DNA from: Candidatus Desulfatibia profunda
GTDB taxonomy: Bacteria; Desulfobacterota; Desulfobacteria; Desulfobacterales; UBA11574
Length of the DNA: 52,903 nt
Direction of reading: 5' to 3'
Assembly (NCBI GenBank): GCA_014382665.1
Contig: JACNJH010000126.1
Span: 1-52,903 of the forward strand
Below the pieces are notes generated by a model, which was not told the DNA's origin, did not search any database, and saw only the letters and a list, made by a program, of their open reading frames with translations. The position numbers and the translations under genes are program-made. This document shows positions 45,343-52,903 of this stretch, one piece after another (position 1 is the stretch's first letter; every line of letters begins with the position of its first letter).

Positions 45343-46719
45343 TTGACGCCGAATGAAGCAAACGCTGAGCCTGCCAAAAAGCTGGGCATAACCAGTTGGT
45401 TGAAGCTTAAGCTCCTTGGTAAAGACAAGGAAACCAGCTTGGTTAATACTCAATTTCTCAACGAACTATCCAGCCATAAAACCATCGGCCGATACGACAT
45501 CATGGAAAAATTGGGCCAGGGCAGCATGGGCGTGGTATACCTGGGAATGGATCCTTACATCAAACGGAACGTTGCCATCAAAGTTTCGCGACCTTACGTA
45601 GACCATCAGGACACCGAGGCCAAAAATTATCGCACGCGATTTTTTACGGAAGCCCAGTCAGCCGGACGTCTCTCGCATCCCAATATCGTGGCCATTTACG
45701 ATGCCGGAATGCATCAGAATTTTTATTATCTTGCCATGGAGTATATCAACGGATCGACCCTTAAAAATTTCTGCGCCAAAGAAAACCTGCTGCCTGTCAG
45801 CAAGGTCGTTGAAATCATGTTCGCAGCCTGCCGGGCCATTGATTATGCCCACAGCCGAGGTGTCGTTCACAGGGATATCAAGCCGTCAAATATGATGTTA
45901 ACCGAATCCGGCGATACTAAAATCACTGATTTTGGAATCGCGCACGTTCATACGGACATCAGCTATACCAAAGGACTCATCGGATCTCCGTGTTATATGT
46001 CTCCGGAACAGATCCAGGAAAAAGCGGTTGACGATAAAAGCGATATTTTTTCTTTAGGCTGTGTGTTGTACGAATTGTTGATCGGGGAAAAAGCCTTTCC
46101 CGGCGACAATCACTTTGCCATTATGTATAAAATCAGCCATTCAGATCCTGTTCCCGTTTTAGAAATTCGCCCTAAAATTCCTCCTATTCTGGATAAAATT
46201 ATCCGCAAGGCCCTTGCCAAAGATACCAGTGTCCGCTACCAGACTTGTATGGACTTTGCATATGATTTGCGGGTTGCGTTAAGAGGTTTAACCGACACCG
46301 TCAAAAAATCCAAAGCCGAGGATATCGTGGATTATGTCCATCAAGTCTCCTTTTTTGACAATTTTACCAGAGACCAGGTCAAAAATATTCTCAAATCGAG
46401 CAATCTGATCAAGGTTCTCAAAGGAAAGGTGCTGGTGAGCGAAGGGGAAATCGACGATTCTTTCTATATTATCCTCAGCGGCAAAGCAGTCGTAAGGAAA
46501 AACGACAAAAACATCGCCGTCATCAGCAGGGGGGAATGTTTTGGTGAAATGGCATATTTAGCCGGCGATGCCCGCGCCGCCACGGTGTTGGCGGGAACCG
46601 ACTGTGTCTTGATGAAAATCAGCGCCACCTTGCTGGAAAGGTCTTCGGAATCCGTCCAACTGCTGTTTTTGAAGCGCTTTGCCATGACCTTGCTGTCCCG
46701 TCTGGCCCAAAAAAAATAA
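45343..46719 (+). CDS. Ser/Thr protein kinase with C-terminal cyclic-nucleotide-binding domain
   Basis: 458 aa from a TTG start with GGAG 8 nt upstream. Kinase domain (~50-315): GQGSMGVVYLG, VAIKVS (ATP Lys ~80), HRDIKPSNMM (catalytic loop), TDFGIAH, SPCYMSPEQI (activation segment). The last ~120 residues form a cNMP-binding beta-barrel: LKGKVLVSEGEIDDSFYIILSGKAVV, GECFGEMAYLAGDARAATVLA. The PBC motif GE(M/L)A..RAAT is complete enough for nucleotide binding. No transmembrane helix. It opens the signalling cluster 45343-52903. Confidence 0.93.
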   Translation: MTPNEANAEPAKKLGITSWLKLKLLGKDKETSLVNTQFLNELSSHKTIGRYDIMEKLGQGSMGVVYLGMDPYIKRNVAIKVSRPYVDHQDTEAKNYRTRFFTEAQSAGRLSHPNIVAIYDAGMHQNFYYLAMEYINGSTLKNFCAKENLLPVSKVVEIMFAACRAIDYAHSRGVVHRDIKPSNMMLTESGDTKITDFGIAHVHTDISYTKGLIGSPCYMSPEQIQEKAVDDKSDIFSLGCVLYELLIGEKAFPGDNHFAIMYKISHSDPVPVLEIRPKIPPILDKIIRKALAKDTSVRYQTCMDFAYDLRVALRGLTDTVKKSKAEDIVDYVHQVSFFDNFTRDQVKNILKSSNLIKVLKGKVLVSEGEIDDSFYIILSGKAVVRKNDKNIAVISRGECFGEMAYLAGDARAATVLAGTDCVLMKISATLLERSSESVQLLFLKRFAMTLLSRLAQKK

Positions 46720-46750
46720 AGCGCTCCTCACCCGGACAAGCTGAAAAAAA

Positions 46751-46830
46751 ATTGCCACCAAGGCACAAAGGCACAAAGGCACAAACGATAATATTTACTA
46801 TTTTTCGGGCCTTAGTGCCTTGGTGGCAAT
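46751..46830. terminator. Convergent hairpin with AAGGCAC tandem heptads
   Basis: ATTGCCACCAAGGCAC (46751-46766) is exactly complementary to GTGCCTTGGTGGCAAT (46815-46830). The left arm contains AAGGCAC three times (AAGGCACAAAGGCACAAAGGCAC). Lies between convergent kinase and FHA genes, so it can end both. It also looks like an interspersed genomic repeat. Confidence 0.65.
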
Positions 46831-46865
46831 GAAAATTAAAAACACTTTCAAGCCACTGTTCGGTT

Positions 46866-47576
46866 TTACTGCTTCTCGCTGACAAACTGCAATTTGAGCG
46901 AGCCGATCTCGATGACATCAAATTCTTTTAGATTGACCGACTCCTTTACGGTCTCGCCGTTGACCTTCGGTTTGGTCATCCCGCCCACATAACTTAAAGA
47001 ATAGCCTTGGGGACGCTTGCTGATGGTAGCGGCCGTCGCCCCCATCATAAGCCCGCCCACCACAATGTCCGATGCGGGGCTCTTTCCAATTTTGGTAAGC
47101 TTTTTGGTAAGCTTTATTTCACCTTCGCCTCCGGCCAGATAGGACAGGACACCGACCGCCTCTTTGGCCTCCGGGGCTGCTGCGGCTTTCGGCATGGCTT
47201 GGGCCAGCATATCCCGGTACTTGTCCGTATCCATGATCATGGTCTGTTCCATCTCGCCGACGTCTTCAGGCGGTCTTTCCTCACCTTCATCGTAGCTAAA
47301 GATCAGGGTATGTTTGCCGATAAGAATGTTGTCACCCTCTTTAAGCCAGTGAGATGAAACCAGCGCCTTGTTTACAAAGGAACCGTTTTTGCTTTGCAGG
47401 TCCGTCAGCAAAAACCCATCCCCCACAGAATCTATCTTGGCGTGGTGTCCGGAAACCGCGAGGTTCTCGATCGGTATGTCGTTGCTCTCCTTGCGGCCGA
47501 TCGTCAGAGATTGCCCCTTTTCAATGCGATACTTGGCAATTGTGTTATCTTTGAAAGAAAGTGTCAAAGTCGGCAT
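46866..47576 (-). CDS. Double-FHA-domain protein
   Basis: 236 aa. First FHA at ~20-80: GQSLTIGRKESNDIPIENLAVSGHHAKI, DLQSKNGSFVN, LKEGDNILIGKHTL. Second, weaker FHA-like domain at ~140-235: TKIGKSPASDIVVGGLMMGATAATISKRP, KPKVNGETVKESVNLKEFDVIEIGSLKL. FHA domains bind phosphothreonine, so it is a likely reader of the kinases here. The PP2C gene lies 15 bp upstream in the same direction and is probably co-transcribed. No membrane segment. Confidence 0.9.
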   Translation of the reverse strand: MPTLTLSFKDNTIAKYRIEKGQSLTIGRKESNDIPIENLAVSGHHAKIDSVGDGFLLTDLQSKNGSFVNKALVSSHWLKEGDNILIGKHTLIFSYDEGEERPPEDVGEMEQTMIMDTDKYRDMLAQAMPKAAAAPEAKEAVGVLSYLAGGEGEIKLTKKLTKIGKSPASDIVVGGLMMGATAATISKRPQGYSLSYVGGMTKPKVNGETVKESVNLKEFDVIEIGSLKLQFVSEKQ

Positions 47577-47591
47577 TGCATTACCCTCTTT

Positions 47592-48419
47592 TTAATTAAA
47601 TATTTTTTTAAAAGGAGACATAATTCGCGAGATCAGTCCCATGATCCCTCCTTTTTCATCCTCAGTCCTTATCTTTAACACAATCACGGTAATATTGTCA
47701 TCTCCGCCACGCTCATTGGCCAGATTCACGAGCGTTTGACAGGCCTTCTCAGGCCGTTCTCTTTTCACAACATCGAGGATTTCCTCGGGAGAAACTTTAT
47801 CACTCAGACCATCGGAGCTAATGGTCAGGACATCGCCGTCGAAGTATTGGATCTCGCAGACATCAGCCTGTACCGTTTCTTCAATTCCCATGGCCCGGGT
47901 CAGCATGTGTCTGAACCGATGGTCCAGTTTCTTGGCAGCCTCAGGATTAATCGCCATCTGCTCGGAGATCACATTGTGTGTCACCGACAACAGTTCGATG
48001 CCGCCGTCATGCACTAGATAGACGGGACTGTCGCCCACATTGGCTACAATGAGCGTATCGTCCGTGAAAAAGGCCGCCGATATGGTGGCACCCATTCCGC
48101 GATAGTTTTCATTGCTTTGGGCAACCTCGTGAACACCCTTGTTGGCCAGATTTATGCTGGAGAGCAGCCGGTTGGCCTCTTTGGAAAGGGTTTCGTCGGG
48201 GTCATCCATCTCTTCAACGTTCCCTTCCTTTTGGAAACGCTTCATGTAGTCCCTTATGGTATTTACCACAAGTCCGCTGGCCACCTCGCCGGCTAAGTGT
48301 CCCCCCATGCCGTCAGCCACCAGGTAAAGCTTCAGGTCATCATCAAGATACAGGGCATCTTCATTGCCCGTCCTCTTTTTACCAACGTCAGTAATTCCTG
48401 CCGATTCAATGACAACCAT
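47592..48419 (-). CDS. PP2C-family Ser/Thr phosphatase
   Basis: 275 aa. Motifs in order: GKKRTGNEDA (~13-22), VADGMGGHLAGEVAS (metal-binding Asp, ~34-48), VANVGDSPVYL (~123-133), ISSDGLSDKV, RGGDDNITVIVLK. No extra domain. It would reverse phosphorylation by the two kinases. It starts 310 bp from the CHASE2 kinase and precedes the FHA gene. Confidence 0.95.
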   Translation of the reverse strand: MVVIESAGITDVGKKRTGNEDALYLDDDLKLYLVADGMGGHLAGEVASGLVVNTIRDYMKRFQKEGNVEEMDDPDETLSKEANRLLSSINLANKGVHEVAQSNENYRGMGATISAAFFTDDTLIVANVGDSPVYLVHDGGIELLSVTHNVISEQMAINPEAAKKLDHRFRHMLTRAMGIEETVQADVCEIQYFDGDVLTISSDGLSDKVSPEEILDVVKRERPEKACQTLVNLANERGGDDNITVIVLKIRTEDEKGGIMGLISRIMSPFKKIFN

Positions 48420-48728
48420 TATTTTAGTAGACCCATATCTTCATCCGGATACAAGGCGAAACGTGCTTACCCCCGGCTCAAAAAATTCTCTGTTTCTCGT
48501 TGAACCGCAATAGCGAGCGCATTTCCCGTAGCGACGCGGCTGTCTTCGACCCGGGTCTTCGGCCTGAACTTGGTCGAATGCTCGGACCAAAGGGAACTCG
48601 CCGAAGTATGGATATTTATATAACAAAAATGCTGACAGGTCAAGCATTTCGTTGCCGCACAAGCATATCATCTTCGGGAGTGCTCGATACCGACAAAGCA
48701 AGCGATGACCGAACTCAAACAAGACAAA
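48420..48728. other. Intergenic region
   Basis: 309 bp without a gene. AAATGCT/AGCATTT hairpin at 48627-48649 lies just downstream of the CHASE2 kinase stop in its direction of transcription and could be its terminator, though without a long U tract. Confidence 0.35.
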
Positions 48729-51266
48729 TTATGCCGACTTCTTTGCCATGACGGCGTCGATTTTTTTCCCCAGTCCTCTTAAATGGTCGCGCAACTGTGA
48801 CGCTTTCTGGTAGCGCTTTTTGCGGTCTTTTCCCAAAGTTTTGTCGATGATGGTCACCAGGGGCTTGACAATTTTGGGGTTGAACTTCCTCGGGTCCGGA
48901 TGGGGAACATTCATGATCTGGTTCATCAGGGCCATGGGATTGTCGCCGCGAAAGGGGAGCTCGCCGGTTAGCATCTGAAACAGCATCACCCCGACTGAAA
49001 AAATATCCGACCTTCCATCAACCTTTTCTCCGGCAAACTGTTCGGGCGACATGTAATACGGAGTTCCCTTCACCACGCCGGTCTGAGTCTGAGAGGTTGC
49101 CGAAATTCTGGCAATGCCGAAATCCGTAATCTTTACAATACCGGATTTCAGCAGCATGATGTTGGCCGGTTTGATGTCGCGATGAACGATCCCTTTCTGG
49201 TGGGCATAATCCAAAGCATCGCTGATGTCGGCGATATAGTCGATAACTTTGCGCATCGGCAACAGACGGCCTTTTTTGGTAAGTTTATCCAGGTCTTCAC
49301 CTTCTAAAAATTCCATGGCGATGTAAGCCAGATCCTGCTCATCACCGGCATCGTAAATGGTAACGATGTTGGGGTGCGAGAGTGTCCCTGCACTTTCGGC
49401 CTCCCGGAAGAAGGCCGCTTTCATTTTCTCGGCCTCTTCGGGTTCGAAGTCATCGGTAAACCGCACGGTCTTGATGGCAGTGGTTCGGTTAATGCGCGGG
49501 TCCTGGCCCAGGTAGACAATACCCATGGCGCCTTTGCCCAATTGTTTGATCACCTCATATCTGCCCAGGGTTGGACGGGTGCCGGTGGTGCCGGACAAAA
49601 GGCTATCTCCGGCTGAAGCTCCGCCCAGAAAACCGTCCCCGAACACCATGGTCTCGCTGGTTTGAACCAGCTTCTTTTTGCGCTCGGCCACATCCTTGAA
49701 TTTGGCATCGTGGTCTTCAATATATTCAAAAACGGAAGCCGCCTTGTTATATTGCCGCTTGCGTTCGTAGTCCAGGGCCAGGTTGTAAAGGATGTCTTTC
49801 ATTTCATCGTTCACCGGCACCCGGCGAAACTTGTCAAAGGCCATATCCAGCATCCCCTGGCCCTGAAACGAAAGCCCCAGCATCCGGTTGGTTTCGGCCG
49901 ATTCGCCTTCTACTTTTTCCTTGCGGGTCTCGGTGACAAAATATTTGATGCTGACCACGCCGATGTAGCCCAATACAAGCTGCAGCAGAGGATAGGTAAT
50001 CCACACCCAAAGGCCTTGGGAAACAAAAAAGAAGACCGATCCGCCGGCAAGGACAATCAGTAAAGCCAAAAAAACAAAACTTGCGATCCCGGCCTTCAAT
50101 CTCGGCAAGACAAAGGCGATGACCAGCCCTAAAACAAGTATCATCAAAAGCTCGGCGGTCGAACCCCAGGAAGGCTGTTGAATAAATTTTTTATTCAGGA
50201 TGGACCAGATCGAATTCGCGGAGAGTTCCCCAACAGACATGGTGGGATCCGTGGGCGTGCTGAGCGGATTCATGATCCCCGAAGCAGATGCGCTTACCAG
50301 AACAAGCTTGTTTTTGAAGACGCTCGCAGGGACCTTGTCATTGATGACATCGAAAAAGGAATAGTTCTTAAAGGAGCCGCGGGGACCTTTGAAGCTGATC
50401 ATCATTTCGGTGCCCCAGGTGGTTGGAATCTCGATGCTGCCCAGATAAACGGCCGAACCTAAAACCGCCCGCATTTTGTTATGCGACAGGTTCAGATACT
50501 CGGCCGCCATTTTGATGGTGTATGAAGGGATGAAAAGCCCGCGATATTCATATAAAAGGCGTTCCCGCCGGGCGGTTCCGTCCATGTCATAGGCCAGGTT
50601 GATGTGGCCGATACCTTTGGATGCTTTGAAAAAGGCATCAATGGGCAGGGTCATATCATTGGCCTTGGGAACACCCAACCCTTCAGGATTACTAACGATC
50701 TTGATGGCCTGATCCACGAGGCGCCTATCGGTTTCGGCCGGACCTTCAATGGCCGCCTCCGATGCTTTGAAAAAGACCGGAAGAACAACGTTGCCGGCGG
50801 CATGCAGGGCTTCGGTCAGTTTTTTATCATTATCCAACTTTGCCTGGGCTTCGCTCATGGCTTTGAGAAAGATTAATCCCTTGTCGCCGGTTTGATCCAG
50901 GATGGTTTGGGAAAAAAGTCCCTCCAGATCCCTTAAGGCCTTCAAGCCGGAGCTCTCCTCGGGTTCGCTTAGAATAAAATTGAGCCCGATAACTCTGGGT
51001 TTGCCTGCACTAATTTTGTTTATGCCCTCGGCCAACAGGGAGCGGGGCCAGGGCCAACGCCCGAGCTTCTCAATGGAGTCGTCATCAATATCCACAACGA
51101 TGACATCACTGGGACTCCGGGCCTCCCCCCTTAAATTCATCATCAGATCGTAAAACTTCAGCTCCAATGTGTCCAGAAACCCCAGACGAAACACCCCGAG
51201 CACTAAAAAAATCACTGTTATTGCCAGTCCCAGAACAGCCGCAGGATGTCTTTTTAGAATCCCCAT
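48729..51266 (-). CDS. CHASE2-domain transmembrane Ser/Thr kinase
   Basis: 845 aa from ATG 51266, GGAG 8 nt upstream; a TTG at 51287 is less likely. One N-terminal transmembrane helix (AAVLGLAITVIFLVLGVF, ~9-26), extracytoplasmic CHASE2 domain to ~360 (DVIVVDIDDDSIEKLGRWPW near its start, FKGPRGSFKNYSFFDVI near its end), then three transmembrane helices (~370-460), a tetratricopeptide-like linker (~480-545) and a cytoplasmic kinase (~565-830): LGKGAMGIVYLG, HRDIKPANIM, TDFGIAR, GTPYYMSPEQF. A receptor kinase that senses an outside ligand. Its neighbours (VWA-FHA, PP2C, FHA) suggest one signalling unit. Confidence 0.93.
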   Translation of the reverse strand: MGILKRHPAAVLGLAITVIFLVLGVFRLGFLDTLELKFYDLMMNLRGEARSPSDVIVVDIDDDSIEKLGRWPWPRSLLAEGINKISAGKPRVIGLNFILSEPEESSGLKALRDLEGLFSQTILDQTGDKGLIFLKAMSEAQAKLDNDKKLTEALHAAGNVVLPVFFKASEAAIEGPAETDRRLVDQAIKIVSNPEGLGVPKANDMTLPIDAFFKASKGIGHINLAYDMDGTARRERLLYEYRGLFIPSYTIKMAAEYLNLSHNKMRAVLGSAVYLGSIEIPTTWGTEMMISFKGPRGSFKNYSFFDVINDKVPASVFKNKLVLVSASASGIMNPLSTPTDPTMSVGELSANSIWSILNKKFIQQPSWGSTAELLMILVLGLVIAFVLPRLKAGIASFVFLALLIVLAGGSVFFFVSQGLWVWITYPLLQLVLGYIGVVSIKYFVTETRKEKVEGESAETNRMLGLSFQGQGMLDMAFDKFRRVPVNDEMKDILYNLALDYERKRQYNKAASVFEYIEDHDAKFKDVAERKKKLVQTSETMVFGDGFLGGASAGDSLLSGTTGTRPTLGRYEVIKQLGKGAMGIVYLGQDPRINRTTAIKTVRFTDDFEPEEAEKMKAAFFREAESAGTLSHPNIVTIYDAGDEQDLAYIAMEFLEGEDLDKLTKKGRLLPMRKVIDYIADISDALDYAHQKGIVHRDIKPANIMLLKSGIVKITDFGIARISATSQTQTGVVKGTPYYMSPEQFAGEKVDGRSDIFSVGVMLFQMLTGELPFRGDNPMALMNQIMNVPHPDPRKFNPKIVKPLVTIIDKTLGKDRKKRYQKASQLRDHLRGLGKKIDAVMAKKSA

Positions 51267-51334
51267 ACCTAAATCTCCCTGCTTCAAGATCTTTGGATCA
51301 TTACAAAAAATATTGGGAAAAAAGCAAAAAAACC

Positions 51335-52903
51335 TTAATCCCCATATCTGCGGGTCTTATCATCAGGTTCGACTGCTTTCAAGGCAATGCTTTGAAATTC
51401 CAAAATTGTTTTAGGAGCAAGCTGTATTTTGGCCCCATTATGCAGGGTCAGGCCGTCGGCCAACACTCTTTTGCCGTCGACTTTGATACCGTTCCGGCTG
51501 CCCAGGTCACGGATATGAAACGCGCCGTCATCAAAAAAGATCTCGCCGTGCTTCCTGGATACCGACTTGTCCGGAATGCAAACGTCATTGCTGCTGTTGC
51601 GCCCCATCACCGTAATCCCGGAAACCTTAAAACTCTTTCCAGGCTCCAGGCACTCGCTTTGAACCACCTTGACCGACGCAGGTGGAATCGGCTGCGAAAC
51701 TGGATAATCCGCCATGAATACGGTTTCATCTTCTATGTCCTTTGAAGGCATTTCAGCAAGAGGCCTGGTTTCGTCCGGCTTGCACGCATCCACGGCCGCT
51801 TGTCTTTGTTTTTGGAAAAACCACCAGGCGAGCCCGCCGCCAAGGGCTATCAGTAAAATGAGCCCGGCCATCCAGATCAAAGCAGGTTTTGCCGGTTTGC
51901 CCTCACCGGCAGGGGCCGCCACGTTGACGGTCATTTCGGCCGCCCCGCTCCGGCCGTTTGGATCGACGGCTTCGACTCGCAAGATATGAAGCCCTCCGGG
52001 AAGCCCGGCCGTATCCCAGCTAAAGGCATCAAAGGGAGCGGCGGTAAACTCCTTTTTAAGGCCGGCATCGACATAATATCGCACTTTGGCCACCGTTTCT
52101 TCCGGTTTGATGCTTGTCTTTACCGTTACAATACCTTTGACGTGATCGGCTGTGCCCGGATAAATAAAATGAATGCTCAGCGGCTCGGAAACCGGCAGCA
52201 GCGGAGACCAGAAACGTTTTTCATCCTGCCCGCGGGCACCATCATGCTGAACCTTCAATACCAGCGTATGCTCTCCGCTGGGACTGCGCGTAATATAAGT
52301 AACAAGATACTGATTTTTTAACTGATTAGCGATGGTCTGATAAAGTCCCTGAAGGTCGGCCAGAGATGTCGCCAAAAGATTCCTTCCTCCGGTAAAGCTT
52401 GCTATGCGGGCAAGTTCGCGGGCATCAACTTTTGGACCCACGCCAATGGTAAATATCGGCACTCGAATCGACTTGGTTGTGGCGATATCGATCACGTCGT
52501 TTGAATTGTGCATACTGCAGCTTTGACCTGCTTTTTCATCCTTTCCGTCGGTAAGCAGAACGATCGCCCGCCGGCCTCTGGGAATTTCAGCTGCTTTTTT
52601 AACGGCTTCAACGGCCGTGTCATATAGGCAGGTGGCGGCATTCGGTTCGGCGGCCAGCGAGTTAACGGCGCTCTTTACGGCTTCGTGATCGTCTGAAAAA
52701 TCCATTTTAAGGATCGGTTTATTATCGAAACTAAAAAGCGCCACCCGATCTTCTTTTGTCAGCATGGAAATAAAATTGACGGCAGCCTTTTTGGCTGCAA
52801 TCATCGAGGTTTGACCGGAACTGTCCCGTGCCTGCATGCTGCCGCTGGTATCAATGACCAGTACAACAGCCATAGGATCCGTGGCGGGGGATACGTCATC
52901 AAT
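51335..52903 (-). CDS. VWA-FHA membrane protein (partial, 5' end beyond the window)
   Basis: At least 522 codons; the frame stays open to the window edge (IDDVSPATDP before the first ATG), so the true start lies outside. VWA domain with MIDAS motif VLVIDTSGSMQ, then TSMIAA and LLTDGKDEKAG. Next an Ig-like region, one transmembrane helix (PALIWMAGLILLIALGGGLAWWFF), and a C-terminal FHA domain (KVSGITVMGRNSSNDVCIPDKSVSRKHGEIFF, RDLGSRNGIKV). It would show its VWA domain outside and bind phosphothreonine inside. Ends 68 bp before the CHASE2 kinase gene, which is likely in the same operon. Confidence 0.88.
   Translation of the reverse strand: MDDVSPATDPMAVVLVIDTSGSMQARDSSGQTSMIAAKKAAVNFISMLTKEDRVALFSFDNKPILKMDFSDDHEAVKSAVNSLAAEPNAATCLYDTAVEAVKKAAEIPRGRRAIVLLTDGKDEKAGQSCSMHNSNDVIDIATTKSIRVPIFTIGVGPKVDARELARIASFTGGRNLLATSLADLQGLYQTIANQLKNQYLVTYITRSPSGEHTLVLKVQHDGARGQDEKRFWSPLLPVSEPLSIHFIYPGTADHVKGIVTVKTSIKPEETVAKVRYYVDAGLKKEFTAAPFDAFSWDTAGLPGGLHILRVEAVDPNGRSGAAEMTVNVAAPAGEGKPAKPALIWMAGLILLIALGGGLAWWFFQKQRQAAVDACKPDETRPLAEMPSKDIEDETVFMADYPVSQPIPPASVKVVQSECLEPGKSFKVSGITVMGRNSSNDVCIPDKSVSRKHGEIFFDDGAFHIRDLGSRNGIKVDGKRVLADGLTLHNGAKIQLAPKTILEFQSIALKAVEPDDKTRRYGD

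Noticed and set aside
46751-46780. Heptad repeats as a CRISPR array
   Set aside because: Units are 7-9 bp without spacers and lie in a hairpin arm.

Overview
The window looks like the chromosome of an anaerobic, probably sulfate-reducing Desulfobacterota bacterium. This is an inference from two paralogous MetF/MetV-HdrA-MvhD-HdrBC gene sets, in-frame UGA (selenocysteine) codons, sigma-54 control and large PAS/GAF histidine kinases. No dsr, apr or 16S gene is present to prove it.

Layout. 1-4125 is accessory DNA, all on the minus strand: the start of a ribbon-helix-helix protein, a methyltransferase, two hypothetical proteins and a PIN-domain protein. They are separated by attC-like inverted repeats whose ends match the cassette starts, so this looks like a piece of an integron cassette array without its integrase. 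4250-6631 is typA (+) between two copies of a ~65 bp direct repeat. 6819-18947 (minus) is cluster A, transcribed hdrA-mvhD-hdrA-mvhD-hdrBC-metV-metF. 19240-29450 holds a GcvH-like protein with a sigma-54 promoter, an archaemetzincin, a sigma-54 response regulator and its kinase, a scar where a decarboxylase fragment is fused tail-to-tail to a truncated GcvH-like gene, and a plus-strand kinase/receiver-kinase pair. 29483-40047 (minus) is cluster B, transcribed metF3-hdrA-mvhD-metV-metF-receiver-hdrBC-aroE-like, with a strong sigma-54 promoter and a divergent sigma-54 activator at 40361. Then come a PLP decarboxylase and a glycosyltransferase. 45343-52903 is a Ser/Thr signalling cluster: kinase with cNMP-binding domain, FHA protein, PP2C phosphatase, CHASE2 receptor kinase and a VWA-FHA membrane protein cut by the window end.

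The main discovery is that every hdrA, mvhD and hdrBC gene in clusters A and B (eight genes) is interrupted by a single in-frame TGA at a position where the family normally has cysteine. Each TGA is followed by a short hairpin whose loop carries GG (GGC or GAGGTC in some) about 20-22 nt downstream, the geometry of a bacterial SECIS element. Read through, the genes are intact selenoproteins, not pseudogenes. Within the mvhD family the Sec sits at two different cysteine positions in different paralogs. Two of the three HdrA proteins also carry an inserted GltD-like NAD(P)H:FAD domain between two HdrA modules, which suggests that NAD(P)H, [Fe-S]/FAD bifurcation and methylene-tetrahydrofolate reduction are coupled in one complex (inference, based on the MetFV-Hdr-MvhD complex known from the acetogen Moorella).
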